Of a stretch of DNA of 64,000 nt, positions 1 to 8,896 are shown in pieces (the first letter of the stretch is position 1; every line of letters starts with the position of its first letter). The notes beneath the pieces are model-generated. The model ran no database searches and was not told where the DNA came from. It saw only the letters and a list, made by a program, of their open reading frames with translations. The stretch is from Bacillota bacterium (GTDB lineage Bacteria; Bacillota; Clostridia; Lachnospirales; Lachnospiraceae). Location of the stretch: NCBI GenBank assembly GCA_023414355.1, contig JAEZOB010000027.1, forward strand, positions 62,001 to 126,000, given 5' to 3'. The translations under genes and the position numbers were made by a program.

Positions 1-431
1 AAATTTACGCACACCTTGGTAGCCGAAGGGAGTGCAAGCTTATTCGCAAGGCCGGGAGTCATATCCGATTCATGTATAATGACAGGAATTTTATGGTGTT
101 TGGCTGCCAGAACAACCGGAACCGAAACAAAGCCGCCTTTGGAGAAGACGACATCCGGCTTAAGGCTTTTCAATAATTTGCCTGCTTCCAGATACCCCTT
201 GATTACTTTAAACGGGTCTGAGAAGTTCTTTGGATCGAAATATCTTCTCAGTTTTCCGGAGGAAATTCCATGGTATGGGATTTTATATTCCTCAATCAGC
301 TTACGTTCGATTCCATGATAGGAACCGATGTATTGGATATCGAAGCCTTCCTGCGCAAGCTGCGGTAATAAAGCGATACAGGGTGTAACATGTCCTGCAG
401 TACCCCCTCCGGTCAATACGATACGTTTCAT
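1..431 (-). CDS. murG: MurG, lipid II-forming GlcNAc transferase (5' part)
   Basis: The gene runs leftward off the window edge; about 143 N-terminal residues are present. They read MKRIVLTGGGTAGHVTP at the start, then YIGSYHGIERKLI, SSGKLRRYFD, SKGGFVSVPVVLA and HESDMTPGLANK. These are the glycine-rich loop and N-domain motifs of MurG, the membrane-associated enzyme that adds GlcNAc to undecaprenyl-PP-MurNAc-pentapeptide to make lipid II in peptidoglycan synthesis. The ATG at 429-431 follows a good Shine-Dalgarno stretch (GGAGGT about 6 nt upstream) that lies inside the end of the preceding gene. It starts 1 nt after the stop of the TSCPD gene, so the two are probably co-transcribed. The lack of the usual cell-division neighbours beside it suggests an isolated murG, as in some Clostridia (inference). 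Confidence 0.95.
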   Translation of the reverse strand, partial: MKRIVLTGGGTAGHVTPCIALLPQLAQEGFDIQYIGSYHGIERKLIEEYKIPYHGISSGKLRRYFDPKNFSDPFKVIKGYLEAGKLLKSLKPDVVFSKGGFVSVPVVLAAKHHKIPVIIHESDMTPGLANKLALPSATKVCVN

Positions 432-432
432 G

Positions 433-678
433 TTAGGACCTCCATTCCTTCAATGCTTTCGCCAGTTGATCCGGACATGAGGTTTTGCGAAAATCGCAGG
501 TCACACCCTCTAATTTACGGATCACATCATCAACCTTCATACCAACAACCAAACGGGATATCCCGCCGGCATTTCCGTTACAGCCTCCGACAAAATGGAG
601 CTCTGTAATGGTACCCGTATCCTCATCTATTTCGAAGCAGATTTCACGGCTGCATACGCCCGATGTTTTGTAAGTCAT
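433..678 (-). CDS. TSCPD domain protein (TIGR03905-like)
   Basis: 81 residues. The C-terminal segment contains the literal motif TSCPDQLAKAL that gives the TSCPD domain its name. The N-terminal half has CSREICFEIDEDTGTI and a FVGGCNGNAGGISRL segment. This short stand-alone form is common in Clostridia (TIGR03905 type); related domains occur at the C-terminus of some B12-dependent ribonucleotide reductases. Four cysteines (about residues 9, 14, 33 and 68) could bind metal, but this is inference. The biochemical role is unknown. The start has an AGGAAT-type ribosome binding site, and the stop lies 1 nt before murG on the same strand, so both share the promoter at 754-782. Confidence 0.85.
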   Translation of the reverse strand: MTYKTSGVCSREICFEIDEDTGTITELHFVGGCNGNAGGISRLVVGMKVDDVIRKLEGVTCDFRKTSCPDQLAKALKEWRS

Positions 679-753
679 TTACTATTCCTTTCTTAACTAA
701 ATCTAATCTAGTGTATGAGAAGACAGAGCTTCCGGCTACTCATAACCGAGTAC

Positions 754-782
754 ATTGTATCTCAGAGTACGGAATTTTGCAA
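754..782 (-). promoter_or_regulatory. Candidate sigma-A promoter for the TSCPD-murG unit
   Basis: Read on the minus strand: -35 TTGCAA (777-782), a 17-bp spacer and -10 TACAAT (754-759). It lies about 75 nt upstream of the TSCPD start. Seen directly; promoter activity is inferred. Confidence 0.5.
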
Positions 783-1032
783 ATAATATTTATATGAATA
801 AAGTATCAAAAAACACCATGGATTTTGTGTATCAGAAAGATGGCTATATCAATTTGTTTGTTATAGTATTTAAACTTGATCGGGAGGGTGTTCGATAAAC
901 CTTATGATATTTTATCCATTTGCACTAAAATTAAGCCTTGATGATGATAAGAACACGCAGAATACTTTAATATCGTCTTTTATTTTCTGCAATCGGCTTT
1001 TACATCAGGCTTTTACATGCTCTTACTCTGTA
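783..1032. other. Intergenic DNA between divergent units, no gene seen
   Basis: With the two flanking promoters, the gene-free stretch is 679-1087. It is AT-rich. An ATG-initiated frame of about 55 codons (904-1070) exists, but its only purine-rich site is 15 nt from the ATG and it runs through the mtnN promoter, so it is not called. No riboswitch or RNA gene was recognised. Confidence 0.5.
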
Positions 1033-1061
1033 TTGAAGTTTTATATGGAATCGGATACAAT
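1033..1061 (+). promoter_or_regulatory. Candidate sigma-A promoter for mtnN
   Basis: TTGAAG (1033-1038), 17-bp spacer, TACAAT (1056-1061), 26 nt before the mtnN start. Good match in both boxes and spacing; activity is inferred. Confidence 0.55.
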
Positions 1062-1087
1062 AGGAACATAAAGAAGGAGAATTGCGT

Positions 1088-1789
1088 ATGAAGAAAATCG
1101 GTATCATTGGAGCTATGGATGAGGAAGTAAGCATCTTTAAAAGTCAGATGCAGGATGTCGCTGTGAAGACAGTCGCATCCATGGAATTTTATGAAGGTAA
1201 GCTGCAGGAGAAGGAAGTTGTCGTGGTACGCTGTGGGATCGGCAAGGTGAATGCTGCTGTCTGTACTCAGATTCTGGCAGATTTGTTTCAGGTAGATGTG
1301 GTAATCAATACCGGTGTAGCAGGATCGCTAAGAAACGAGATTGATATTGCGGATATTGTCCTCTCTACCGATACTCAGCAGCATGATGTGGATGCAACAG
1401 GCTTTGGATATGCAGTCGGTGTTATCCCCAGAATGGAACAGTCCATATTTAAAGCGGATGAAAGGTTGATCACCCTTGCCAAAGAGGTATGCACAGAGGT
1501 TATTCCTGAAATAGGAGTTCATACCGGAAGGATTGTCAGTGGGGATCAATTTATCTCGGATGCGGATAAGAAGACCTGGCTCACAGAGAATTTTGACGGT
1601 TATTGTACAGAGATGGAGGGAGCAGCCATCGCTCAGACGGCGTATCTGAATCGTATTCCTTTTCTGATTATCAGAGCAATCTCCGATAAAGCAGATCACA
1701 GTGCGGAGATGACCTATCAGGATTTTGAGGAGATCGCAATCAGGAACACAGTAAAATTGATGAACGGATTGGTAAAGAGGATTAATTAG
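1088..1789 (+). CDS. mtnN: 5'-methylthioadenosine/S-adenosylhomocysteine nucleosidase
   Basis: 233 residues, the usual family length. The enzyme hydrolyses MTA, SAH and 5'-deoxyadenosine to adenine plus the ribosyl product, in methionine salvage and the activated methyl cycle. The N-terminus reads MKKIGIIGAMDEEVSIF, placing the catalytic glutamate at residue 12 as in E. coli MTAN. The nucleoside-binding TEMEGAAIAQ motif and the RAISDKAD segment with the catalytic aspartate are both present. The ATG at 1088 is chosen over the in-frame TTG at 1082 because AGGAGA at 1075-1080 is 7 nt from the ATG but only 1 nt from the TTG. It is monocistronic: own promoter upstream, terminator at 1889. Confidence 0.95.
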   Translation: MKKIGIIGAMDEEVSIFKSQMQDVAVKTVASMEFYEGKLQEKEVVVVRCGIGKVNAAVCTQILADLFQVDVVINTGVAGSLRNEIDIADIVLSTDTQQHDVDATGFGYAVGVIPRMEQSIFKADERLITLAKEVCTEVIPEIGVHTGRIVSGDQFISDADKKTWLTENFDGYCTEMEGAAIAQTAYLNRIPFLIIRAISDKADHSAEMTYQDFEEIAIRNTVKLMNGLVKRIN

Positions 1790-1888
1790 TAATGATACAA
1801 TGATAGCTTGAGTAATGGACAGAGTATATTATAAAGAATTATGAACATGAAGATAAAAGGCTTATAAAAGCTTATAATAAGCGGATAT

Positions 1889-1943
1889 AAAAGGATGCCA
1901 CTGATAGCGCAAGGATGGATAAGATCAGTTGGCTCCTTTTTTT
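1889..1943 (+). terminator. Intrinsic terminator after mtnN
   Basis: AAAAGGATGCCACTGAT (1889-1905) pairs imperfectly with ATCAGTTGGCTCCTTTT (1924-1940) and is followed by a T run. It lies about 100 nt after the mtnN stop. The rest of the 303-nt gap up to 2092 holds only AT-rich sequence and the candidate moxR promoter. Confidence 0.75.
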
Positions 1944-2020
1944 ACCCAAACGGGAAGCATCATTCGGATTCAATAGACAAAAATTCAATAGAAAGTACAA
2001 AATGTTATGTAATTCTTACC

Positions 2021-2050
2021 TTGCATTGTATAATATAGCTAAAGTATAAT
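2021..2050 (+). promoter_or_regulatory. Candidate promoter for the moxR operon
   Basis: TTGCAT (2021-2026), 18-bp spacer, TATAAT (2045-2050), 42 nt before the moxR ATG. A second TATAAT at 2029-2034 lacks a good -35 box. Confidence 0.4.
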
Positions 2051-2092
2051 AATGGAAAGGTTTACTATAATAGTAAAGAAGAGGGAACGAGG

Positions 2093-3037
2093 ATGGAGAA
2101 TCAAAAGAGAGTGAATGAAATCATAAATAATATGGAACAGATTATTGTCGGAAAGAGAGAAGTGATAGAATACACACTGATTACTCTGCTGGCAGGAGGA
2201 CATCTGCTTCTAGAGGATGTGCCGGGGGTAGGAAAGACTACGCTGGCAAAGACAATTGCCCAGACAATTCACTGTGGTTTTACGCGGATCCAGTTTACAC
2301 CGGATACACTGCCAAGTGATGTTACGGGACTATCAATTTACAATCTTCAGACCGGCAAATTTGAATATTCTAAGGGTGCGATTGTGAATAACATCATTCT
2401 TGCGGATGAGATAAACCGTACCTCACCGAAGACTCAGGCAAGTTTATTGGAGGCAATGGAAGAGAAGCAGGTAACGGTTGATGGTGTAACCTATCCAATT
2501 CCAAAGCCGTTTATGGTTATTGCAACACAAAATCCCATTGATTATCTTGGTACCTATAATCTGCCAGAGGCTCAGCTGGATCGTTTTATGATGAAGATAT
2601 CGATTGGATATCCCGGAGTGAGTGACGAAAAGCTTATGGCAGATCGTTTTCTCAAGCATCAGCTTGGTAAGAAGCTTGAAGCGATCGTAGATGAAGAGAT
2701 GATTCTTTTGATGCAGCAGGAGGTAGAGACCGTCAAGATTAATTCGGATCTGATTACCTTTGTTACGAAGATTGTCGCCGAGACCAGAAAGGACAACAAT
2801 ATCACCCTGGGCGCAAGTCCAAGAGCCACACTGGCACTGCTTCGCGCTGCGCAGGCATATGCTTATGTGAATGGAAGAGATTACTGCATCCCTGATGATA
2901 TCCTTAAGCTGATTCAACCGGTATTATCTCATCGAATTATCCTGTCACCGGAGGCAAGACTTTCGCAGACAAAAGTAGAAAAGGTATTAAAGACGATTGT
3001 TGCCAAGGTTCCTGTTCCGGTATTAACGCAACATTAA
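2093..3037 (+). CDS. MoxR-family AAA+ ATPase
   Basis: 314 residues. Walker A is GVGKTTLAK near residue 49 (in LLEDVPGVGKTTLAKTIA). Walker B is ADEINRTSPKTQASLLEAMEE near residue 105, followed by sensor-1 ATQNPIDYLGTYNLPEAQLDRF and the sensor-2 region GASPRATLALLRAAQAYA. This is the MoxR/YeaC type AAA+ ATPase, thought to act as a chaperone-like partner of the protein encoded next to it. The start has GAGGG 7 nt upstream. It is the first gene of a three-gene unit with a DUF58 protein and a membrane transglutaminase-like protein, a widely conserved trio of poorly defined function, probably in the cell envelope. No key ATPase residue appears to be missing. Confidence 0.92.
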   Translation: MENQKRVNEIINNMEQIIVGKREVIEYTLITLLAGGHLLLEDVPGVGKTTLAKTIAQTIHCGFTRIQFTPDTLPSDVTGLSIYNLQTGKFEYSKGAIVNNIILADEINRTSPKTQASLLEAMEEKQVTVDGVTYPIPKPFMVIATQNPIDYLGTYNLPEAQLDRFMMKISIGYPGVSDEKLMADRFLKHQLGKKLEAIVDEEMILLMQQEVETVKINSDLITFVTKIVAETRKDNNITLGASPRATLALLRAAQAYAYVNGRDYCIPDDILKLIQPVLSHRIILSPEARLSQTKVEKVLKTIVAKVPVPVLTQH

Positions 3038-3147
3038 AAGTTGATCAAAGCATCATGATTGAGGATAAAATATAAATCATGTATTTCTAAATAATGAACT
3101 TATACTTACACACCAAAATACAGGTGTTCGTAAGAATGGAGAAGTGT

Positions 3148-4341
3148 ATGAAAATTAATCGTTTGATATTTGCAGCGGCAATCATCGGAAGCAGTATCTT
3201 TGCCTCCTTTTACGGAGGTAATATAGCTTATGCCCTTTTTTATCTGACCCTGCTCATTCCGGTGATGTCCTTTCTATATACGGTTTATGTATATTTCCGG
3301 TTTAAGATTTATCAGACTATGGAGGCTTATCTGGTTGTCAAGGGTGATTGGACCACCTATTCCTTCGTAATCGCAAATGAGGATTATATCACCTTCCGTA
3401 ATGTTAAGGTGAATTTTCTCAGTGATAAATCTACGATAGAAGCAGCAAATAAAATCGCAGAGTACAGTCTTCTTCCCAGTGAAAGCGAACGCCTGGAGAC
3501 GAGAATCAAATGTAATTACAGGGGCGAATATTATGTGGGTGTTGACTCAATTGAGGTAACAGACTTCCTATATCTGTTCAATATTACATATCCGATCTCA
3601 ACAAAGCTGAAGGCTGTGGTGCTGCCAAGAGTGGTTCCGCTAGATAGGCTCGGGATCGCTCCGCCGCAAAGTGATGTGAAGAATCCGATGCGATTTTCCA
3701 ACTCTGCAGAAGAAGAACTGGATACGGAGGTAAGGAAATACTTCCCCGGAGACAGCAGAAAGAAGATTCACTGGAAAGCTACCGCCAGACTGAATCAGCT
3801 GATTACAAGAAAATATCAGCATATTCCAAAGGCAGAGATTGTCCTGTTCATGGATTTAATGAAAATAAAAGACGACGAACTGAGAGTCGTCATTGCCGAA
3901 GATAAAATTATCGAGAGCGTACTTGCGATAGCGAATTTCTATGCGCAGAGAGGAACTCCCTCACAGATTATCTATGAACTGGAGGGAATAAAATTCTCCG
4001 ATATCAAATCAAAAGAAGATTTTAATGCATTTTATAAAGCATGTGTCCGCATTGATTTTAAAAGCGATATTCCGGTAAGCATGTTATTGAAAGAACACCT
4101 GATACGAAACGGTGAGGGCATATTCTATGTGGCTGCCACGCACAGCCTAACCAAGGAATTGTATCTGGAAGCTCTAAAGGCAGTATCCGGAGGGAATCAT
4201 ATCTGTATTTTATTCATCAGTGACGACGTCTCGGAGGAAACGAAAAAAATTCTTGATGGAATGAGGAACTCTGGAGTTGAAGTCTATCAGATCATGTCAG
4301 AGGATGAAATTGGGGATATACTCAGCCAGGAAGTTTTGTAA
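3148..4341 (+). CDS. DUF58 domain membrane protein
   Basis: 397 residues from the ATG at 3148, chosen over upstream in-frame ATGs at 3094 and 3136 because GGAGA sits 5 nt before it. Two transmembrane helices lie near residues 5-45. A soluble domain follows with the DUF58 signature, visible as RKYFPGDSRKKIHWKATARL and then QLITRKYQ near residues 210-240. A VWA-like segment (EIVLFMDL) comes next. DUF58 proteins are regularly encoded with MoxR ATPases and transglutaminase-like proteins, as here (110 nt after moxR, 163 nt before the transglutaminase gene). The family has no settled biochemical role. Confidence 0.87.
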   Translation: MKINRLIFAAAIIGSSIFASFYGGNIAYALFYLTLLIPVMSFLYTVYVYFRFKIYQTMEAYLVVKGDWTTYSFVIANEDYITFRNVKVNFLSDKSTIEAANKIAEYSLLPSESERLETRIKCNYRGEYYVGVDSIEVTDFLYLFNITYPISTKLKAVVLPRVVPLDRLGIAPPQSDVKNPMRFSNSAEEELDTEVRKYFPGDSRKKIHWKATARLNQLITRKYQHIPKAEIVLFMDLMKIKDDELRVVIAEDKIIESVLAIANFYAQRGTPSQIIYELEGIKFSDIKSKEDFNAFYKACVRIDFKSDIPVSMLLKEHLIRNGEGIFYVAATHSLTKELYLEALKAVSGGNHICILFISDDVSEETKKILDGMRNSGVEVYQIMSEDEIGDILSQEVL

Positions 4342-4504
4342 ATAGAGGAAAAGAACCATTCACACATAGTGAGTGCTAATTCACCAATAGAAGATTTACG
4401 CCTGTATTTTCAAAGAACAGAATACACTTGGTATAAAAGAATAACAGATGGTTTCAGGATAGATCAAATGAAAGAATAGGCATGTAAGAAGAAGGGGTAG
4501 AAGG

Positions 4505-6925
4505 ATGTTAAAGAATCGGGAGAGATTATATCAGATTTATCATGCTCTGCTGAGCATGGCCTTGGGATGGGCTTTAGTTCTGATCATTAATCAGTATTAT
4601 CAGCTCAGGGTCTCTATTTTTCTGAGTGCATTTTTGTCCTTTATACCGGCACTGATCATTTATCTGATTGATATGAATAGAAAGAATACAATAACCTATT
4701 TAGTGATCGCAAGTATCTTTCCAATCCTGGCATTGATTTTCTGGGCAAGAAAGTTTAACCCGCTTTCATGGTTAGGGAAGTATGCCGGATGGATATCTGA
4801 CTACAATGGGTCAGAGGAGATGTATTCCTTAAAGTTTGCGATTTTTACAATCGTCATAGCCGGATTCCTGGGAGTACTGTTGTTCTTCGTATTGACAAAA
4901 CGGCAGATTTTAAAGGTGGTCCTGGCAGCTGTAATATTTGCATCTTTGATCATACTCAGCATCAGTAAGTATGAGATTAGTAAAGCGGTTGTCTGTATCA
5001 GCGTCTTTTATAGCCTATCCATCCTGGTGGAATGCTATGGCGTTTATTATACAAGGAAAGCCGGGAAACAGGAAAAGAAGGAGAGCATCCTTTATCTGGC
5101 GCCAATCTGCTTACTGATTGCGATCTTTGCAATTGTACTTCCTTCGAAACAAGAACCGATTCAATGGAAAGTCGTGAAGGATGCATACTATAATGTGATA
5201 CGTCAGATCGAAACCTGGAGGACGGATATTGATTATTATTTTAGTAATCAATCAGGTGAGTTCGGGATCAATCTTACCGGTTATTCTGAGAATACCGGCG
5301 AGTTAAATAGCAAAGGTCGTAAACTAGTCAAGGATAATAATGTGGCCCTGAAGATCAGTGGAGGATCAACTACCCGTCCAATCTATCTGATCGGCTCTGT
5401 AAGTGATACATATACCGGAAGCAGCTGGGAGAAGAGGGCAGAGGTAAGCCTGCCAGAGGAAGAGGATTATAGACTTGATTTCATGGAGCTTTCCTATGCC
5501 CTGGCCAGACAGGATAAGGAAGTGCTTGAGAACAACCAGTTCCTCAACAGGGTAACCTTCAGAGTCAAATATAATAATATTAAGACAAAAAGCTTCTTTT
5601 ATCCACTGAAATCCAGCTCTTTCAAGGCATTGGAGGATACGAAGGAACCATTACTGAAAAACCCCAATATTGTATTTGAAAATGTGAGTGGTCGTAGCAC
5701 TTATTATGAACCTACCTTTTATGAGATGAATCTCAAGGGAGAGGCCTTTGACAAGATGCTTCAGGAGACAGACGATTTTACCTACGATAATGCACCAAGT
5801 GTAAAGCCTGATTCACTGGAATACTTAAAGAAGAATCTTTTGAACCAGAGCAATGCAATTTCTCTTCTCAATCGTAAGGATTTTAATAAAGTTCTGGGTG
5901 AACGGGCTGACTTGATTAAGAAGCAATATACGCAGCTTCCTGATACACTTCCGGATAGAGTAAAGAAGCTTGCCAATGAGCTTACTGCCGATTGCGATAC
6001 CAAATATGAAAAGCTGATGGTAATTGAAGCATATTTAAACCAATATGAATATACATTGACGCCGGACAAAGTTCCTGAAGGTGAGGACTTCATTGACTAT
6101 TTCCTTTTCGAAAGTAAGAAAGGCTATTGTACCTCCTATGCGACTGCGATGGCAGTTCTGGGAAGGTGCATCGGAATCCCGACGCGATATATGGAAGGCT
6201 TTGTTGCAAGATATGATAATCGGGATAAGAAAGGGATGTATCCTGTTAAGAACAGCCAGGCACATGCCTGGGCAGAAGCCTATATCGAAGGTGTGGGTTG
6301 GATCCCCTTTGAAGCTACCGCACCGTTCTATAATACACGATATTCGACCTGGGCAGATGTTGTACCTGTAACTCCTGAGATACCGGAACAATATCGGAAT
6401 CATTTTGAAGGTGAACTTAATCCTTATTCGCAGCCGCTTACAGAAGGAGAGCTGCCAAAGACACACCAGACAGTGAAGAAGGCAAATGAGGTACTATATG
6501 GAACAGTTCTAACCTTGGTAGCTGCGTTCATATTACTCAGCCTGTTTGTAATCTACTATAATGGTCTGAAGCTTCGCTACCGAAAGCAGTATCATAAAGC
6601 AGACTGCAATAAGAAGATGTATATGATGTTCCTTCGGGTTCTTGCCCTGCTGAAGCAGGAGGGCTTTGATCTTGAGGAGCAGGAGACGATACAGATGCTC
6701 GCAGACAGAGTGAAGGATCATTACCTGTTTAACAAAGTCCTCTTTGCAGATGTGGCTAAGATCTATATGAGATTCCGGTACGCGGAGGAGAGTGTGGCAG
6801 AGAATGAACTGGAACAGGTGGTTATCTTCCAGAGTGGACTAGCTGAGCTTCAACGTGAAAAAAATCCACGATTTAAACTTTGGCTGAATGAATTAGTCTT
6901 CCTGATGAAGTATCGGAATGCATAG
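4505..6925 (+). CDS. Membrane protein with extracytoplasmic transglutaminase-like domain (TgpA-like)
   Basis: 806 residues. About six hydrophobic helices occupy residues 10-215, then a large extracytoplasmic region, a transglutaminase-like core near 475-620, one more helix near 665-690 and a cytoplasmic tail resembling DUF4129. The core contains the catalytic cysteine in KKGYCTSYATAMAVL, the histidine in QAHAWAEAYIEGVGW and the following PFEAT segment that carries the third catalytic position. Such proteins are the third partner of MoxR/DUF58 operons. Substrate unknown; a protease, amidase or cross-linking role in the envelope is possible. The start has GAAGGGG 8-10 nt upstream. The stop abuts the convergent spoIID stop with no spacer. 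Confidence 0.88.
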   Translation: MLKNRERLYQIYHALLSMALGWALVLIINQYYQLRVSIFLSAFLSFIPALIIYLIDMNRKNTITYLVIASIFPILALIFWARKFNPLSWLGKYAGWISDYNGSEEMYSLKFAIFTIVIAGFLGVLLFFVLTKRQILKVVLAAVIFASLIILSISKYEISKAVVCISVFYSLSILVECYGVYYTRKAGKQEKKESILYLAPICLLIAIFAIVLPSKQEPIQWKVVKDAYYNVIRQIETWRTDIDYYFSNQSGEFGINLTGYSENTGELNSKGRKLVKDNNVALKISGGSTTRPIYLIGSVSDTYTGSSWEKRAEVSLPEEEDYRLDFMELSYALARQDKEVLENNQFLNRVTFRVKYNNIKTKSFFYPLKSSSFKALEDTKEPLLKNPNIVFENVSGRSTYYEPTFYEMNLKGEAFDKMLQETDDFTYDNAPSVKPDSLEYLKKNLLNQSNAISLLNRKDFNKVLGERADLIKKQYTQLPDTLPDRVKKLANELTADCDTKYEKLMVIEAYLNQYEYTLTPDKVPEGEDFIDYFLFESKKGYCTSYATAMAVLGRCIGIPTRYMEGFVARYDNRDKKGMYPVKNSQAHAWAEAYIEGVGWIPFEATAPFYNTRYSTWADVVPVTPEIPEQYRNHFEGELNPYSQPLTEGELPKTHQTVKKANEVLYGTVLTLVAAFILLSLFVIYYNGLKLRYRKQYHKADCNKKMYMMFLRVLALLKQEGFDLEEQETIQMLADRVKDHYLFNKVLFADVAKIYMRFRYAEESVAENELEQVVIFQSGLAELQREKNPRFKLWLNELVFLMKYRNA

Positions 6926-7885
6926 TTATTTAGACAAATCAGCAAGCACAGTATCCGTATAATAATAGGTTAAGATATCGGAATAAGTTCTTTCTTCATC
7001 CGCCATGGCATTTGCACCATATTGACTTAGACCGATTCCATGTCCTACACCATTACAGATAATGCGCGCTTTATTATCATTATCCTCAAGATAGAAATGA
7101 TTAGAAGAAATACCCAGAACCTTGGCAAATTCCTCACCGGAAACGGTTAGGCTGCCAAGGTTCATTTTAGTTACATAGCCTGCACTATCCCGGGAAGCTA
7201 CGGTAACTTCTTCAAAGAATTTGTCCGTAGTCAGTGTAATATCCGTATAATATCCCGTTAAAGCAGTAATGAGGTAGGGTAGTTCATATTCTCTGATTGA
7301 AAGATAGTCAGTTGAGGTAACATCCTGTTTGCTGGGTACACTGACCAGATATGGGACATCTACACCCCAGGCTTCGGAGGCATTGCGGGTATATCCTGAA
7401 CCGGTATGAAAGAATAAGGGCAGGATTAATGTATTTCGATATAGAAGTACCTTATCCTTGGTTTGGAAGACAGCGTTTTCTATTTTTTTATAGTTGTCAC
7501 TGTATTTTTCTGATTCCCAGAGGCCTTTTAAAGCTTCCGGACTGCTGTAGGGAAGACCCAACTCAGCGATGGAAAACCTGCTTTTTCCTGGAGAATTCTC
7601 TGAAAGCTTAGACATATTATAGAGGGCATAGGTCCTTACTATGACAGCTTGTGCCTTCAAGGCTTCCGTATGGTAGGCGGCGGGCATGGTGGCAGCTACG
7701 ACTCCCATTAGATAAGTCTCGAAGGGAAGCGTCTCCTTATCACCGTTTACTTCGTGATAGACTGAATAATTCATAGTTTCCAGAAAAGCATCACTGCCAC
7801 TATGTTTTACCAGCAGCGTCAGGATAAAGGGTAGAAGCAGGACTGTCACACTGACAATCAGGGTCTTAAGAAGTATCTTTTTCAT
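6926..7885 (-). CDS. spoIID: SpoIID/LytB-type lytic transglycosylase
   Basis: 319 residues from the ATG at 7885; GGAGTG about 9 nt upstream supports this over the ATG at 7912. An N-terminal signal anchor (KILLKTLIVSVTVLLLPFILTLL) is followed by the SpoIID domain: LPFETYLMGVVAATMPAAYH with the catalytic-region glutamate replaced by other residues at first glance, LKAQAVIVRTYAL, and the C-terminal GVGHGIGLSQYGANAMA signature. SpoIID cleaves peptidoglycan glycan strands lacking stem peptides and, with SpoIIM and SpoIIP, drives engulfment during sporulation. The canonical family motif is (V/M)(A/S)xEMPxxxxxEALKAQA; here it reads AATMPAAYHTEALKAQA, so the position before MP is T rather than E. No SpoIIM/P genes are nearby. 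Confidence 0.88.
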   Translation of the reverse strand: MKKILLKTLIVSVTVLLLPFILTLLVKHSGSDAFLETMNYSVYHEVNGDKETLPFETYLMGVVAATMPAAYHTEALKAQAVIVRTYALYNMSKLSENSPGKSRFSIAELGLPYSSPEALKGLWESEKYSDNYKKIENAVFQTKDKVLLYRNTLILPLFFHTGSGYTRNASEAWGVDVPYLVSVPSKQDVTSTDYLSIREYELPYLITALTGYYTDITLTTDKFFEEVTVASRDSAGYVTKMNLGSLTVSGEEFAKVLGISSNHFYLEDNDNKARIICNGVGHGIGLSQYGANAMADEERTYSDILTYYYTDTVLADLSK

Positions 7886-7973
7886 CTGGCAGCACACTCC
7901 GATCAATATCATATTGTTACATTATATTGACCGGAAATGTGCTTTATGTTACCAACAAAGAGACAGATACAGG

Positions 7974-8816
7974 TTAATGCGGTGCTCTCTCAAGCAGCTC
8001 ATCAAAATAGCTGTAAAACTCCTCCTGATTGGCCAGCTGGACATTATGGTCAGGATGGCTCATGACATGAGCAATACAATCGGGAATGAGAGCCTTCATC
8101 TTGTCATAATCGGCTTTTGTAACTATTTCAAAGCCACCTGAAATGATCAGGAGTGTCGGGACTTTAAGCTTCGGAAGAAGGTCGTACCAACCTTTATAAT
8201 ACTCTGCATTTGCGATCGTTGCCTGCGGACTGAATCTGAAGAAGTATCCGTCCACGGTCTCGTATAGGTTGTTTAGATAATACTGGTAGCTGAATTCGGA
8301 GTCCATAGTCTGACGGAGCTGAGCCATCGCTTCCTGCAGACAGGAGAAGGGTACCGGTAATCCCTCCAGCATGGGAGCAACGGTTGGAAGCTGCTCCAGA
8401 GGAAGCGCACTGACTTGTTCCGGTCCATCAGCAGTTTTATCCAAAAAGGCCACCGCCTGAAAGACTTCTGGCCTCTTCTCGATACAAACAGCCGCAATCG
8501 ATGCACCCATAGAATGTCCGACCAGGATGATATCCTTCAATTTGAATAACTCGATCAGAGCAAGGATATCCGTAGCCATCTCCTCGGAGGTATAGTAAGA
8601 AACAGGCTTGCTGCTTAATCCATGTCCTCTTTGATCCGGTGCGATAATTCGGTAATCCTTACCGTAATGCTGCATGAAATGATACCAGACCTCTGCCCGT
8701 CCTCCTCTGCCATGCAGGCACAGAATAACCGGTTTATTCTCTGTTCTCGTATCGAGACAGAGTAAGTCAATCTCTCCTACAGTGACGATAGATCTGTAAA
8801 TCTTAATCTTTTCCAT
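7974..8816 (-). CDS. Alpha/beta hydrolase
   Basis: 280 residues from the ATG at 8816, supported by GGGAGG just upstream; the track-style upstream ATG at 8846 has none. Features seen: oxyanion-region HGRGGRAEVWYHFM near residue 38, the acid-bearing RGHGLSSKP segment, the nucleophile elbow GHSMGAS near residue 100, and a C-terminal catalytic histidine probably in SHPDHNVQLANQ. This is a general esterase/hydrolase of the BioH/MhpC type; substrate unknown. It follows marR on the same strand with 80 nt between them, and a near-perfect 24-bp palindrome matching the one before marR lies in that gap, so it is probably a target of that regulator. Confidence 0.88.
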   Translation of the reverse strand: MEKIKIYRSIVTVGEIDLLCLDTRTENKPVILCLHGRGGRAEVWYHFMQHYGKDYRIIAPDQRGHGLSSKPVSYYTSEEMATDILALIELFKLKDIILVGHSMGASIAAVCIEKRPEVFQAVAFLDKTADGPEQVSALPLEQLPTVAPMLEGLPVPFSCLQEAMAQLRQTMDSEFSYQYYLNNLYETVDGYFFRFSPQATIANAEYYKGWYDLLPKLKVPTLLIISGGFEIVTKADYDKMKALIPDCIAHVMSHPDHNVQLANQEEFYSYFDELLERAPH

Positions 8817-8862
8817 AATTCCTCCCATTCCGTGCAGATCTTGCACTTAGTTAATTTGTTGT

Positions 8863-8886
8863 AAATAGTTTGACATCAAACTATTT
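8863..8886. promoter_or_regulatory. Palindromic operator upstream of the hydrolase (probable MarR site)
   Basis: A 24-bp inverted repeat with 11 of 12 half-site positions complementary; half-site AAATAGTTTGA. The core TTTGAC/TATCAAA resembles the palindrome in front of marR at 9329-9348. Confidence 0.7.
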
Positions 8887-8896
8887 GGTTAAAAAA

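Noticed and set aside
904..1070. A 55-codon frame on the plus strand before mtnN
   Set aside because: Its purine-rich site is 15 nt from the ATG and the frame runs through the mtnN promoter; no recognisable product.
2444..2917. A 157-codon antisense frame inside moxR
   Set aside because: A shadow frame of a conserved ATPase gene, with no start signal.
4365..4385. GAGTGCTAA resembling half of a CIRCE element
   Set aside because: Only one half is present, with no inverted partner within 9 nt and no heat-shock gene.
6035..6466. A 143-codon antisense frame inside the transglutaminase gene
   Set aside because: It lies opposite a well-supported coding region, has no ribosome binding site and no recognisable product.
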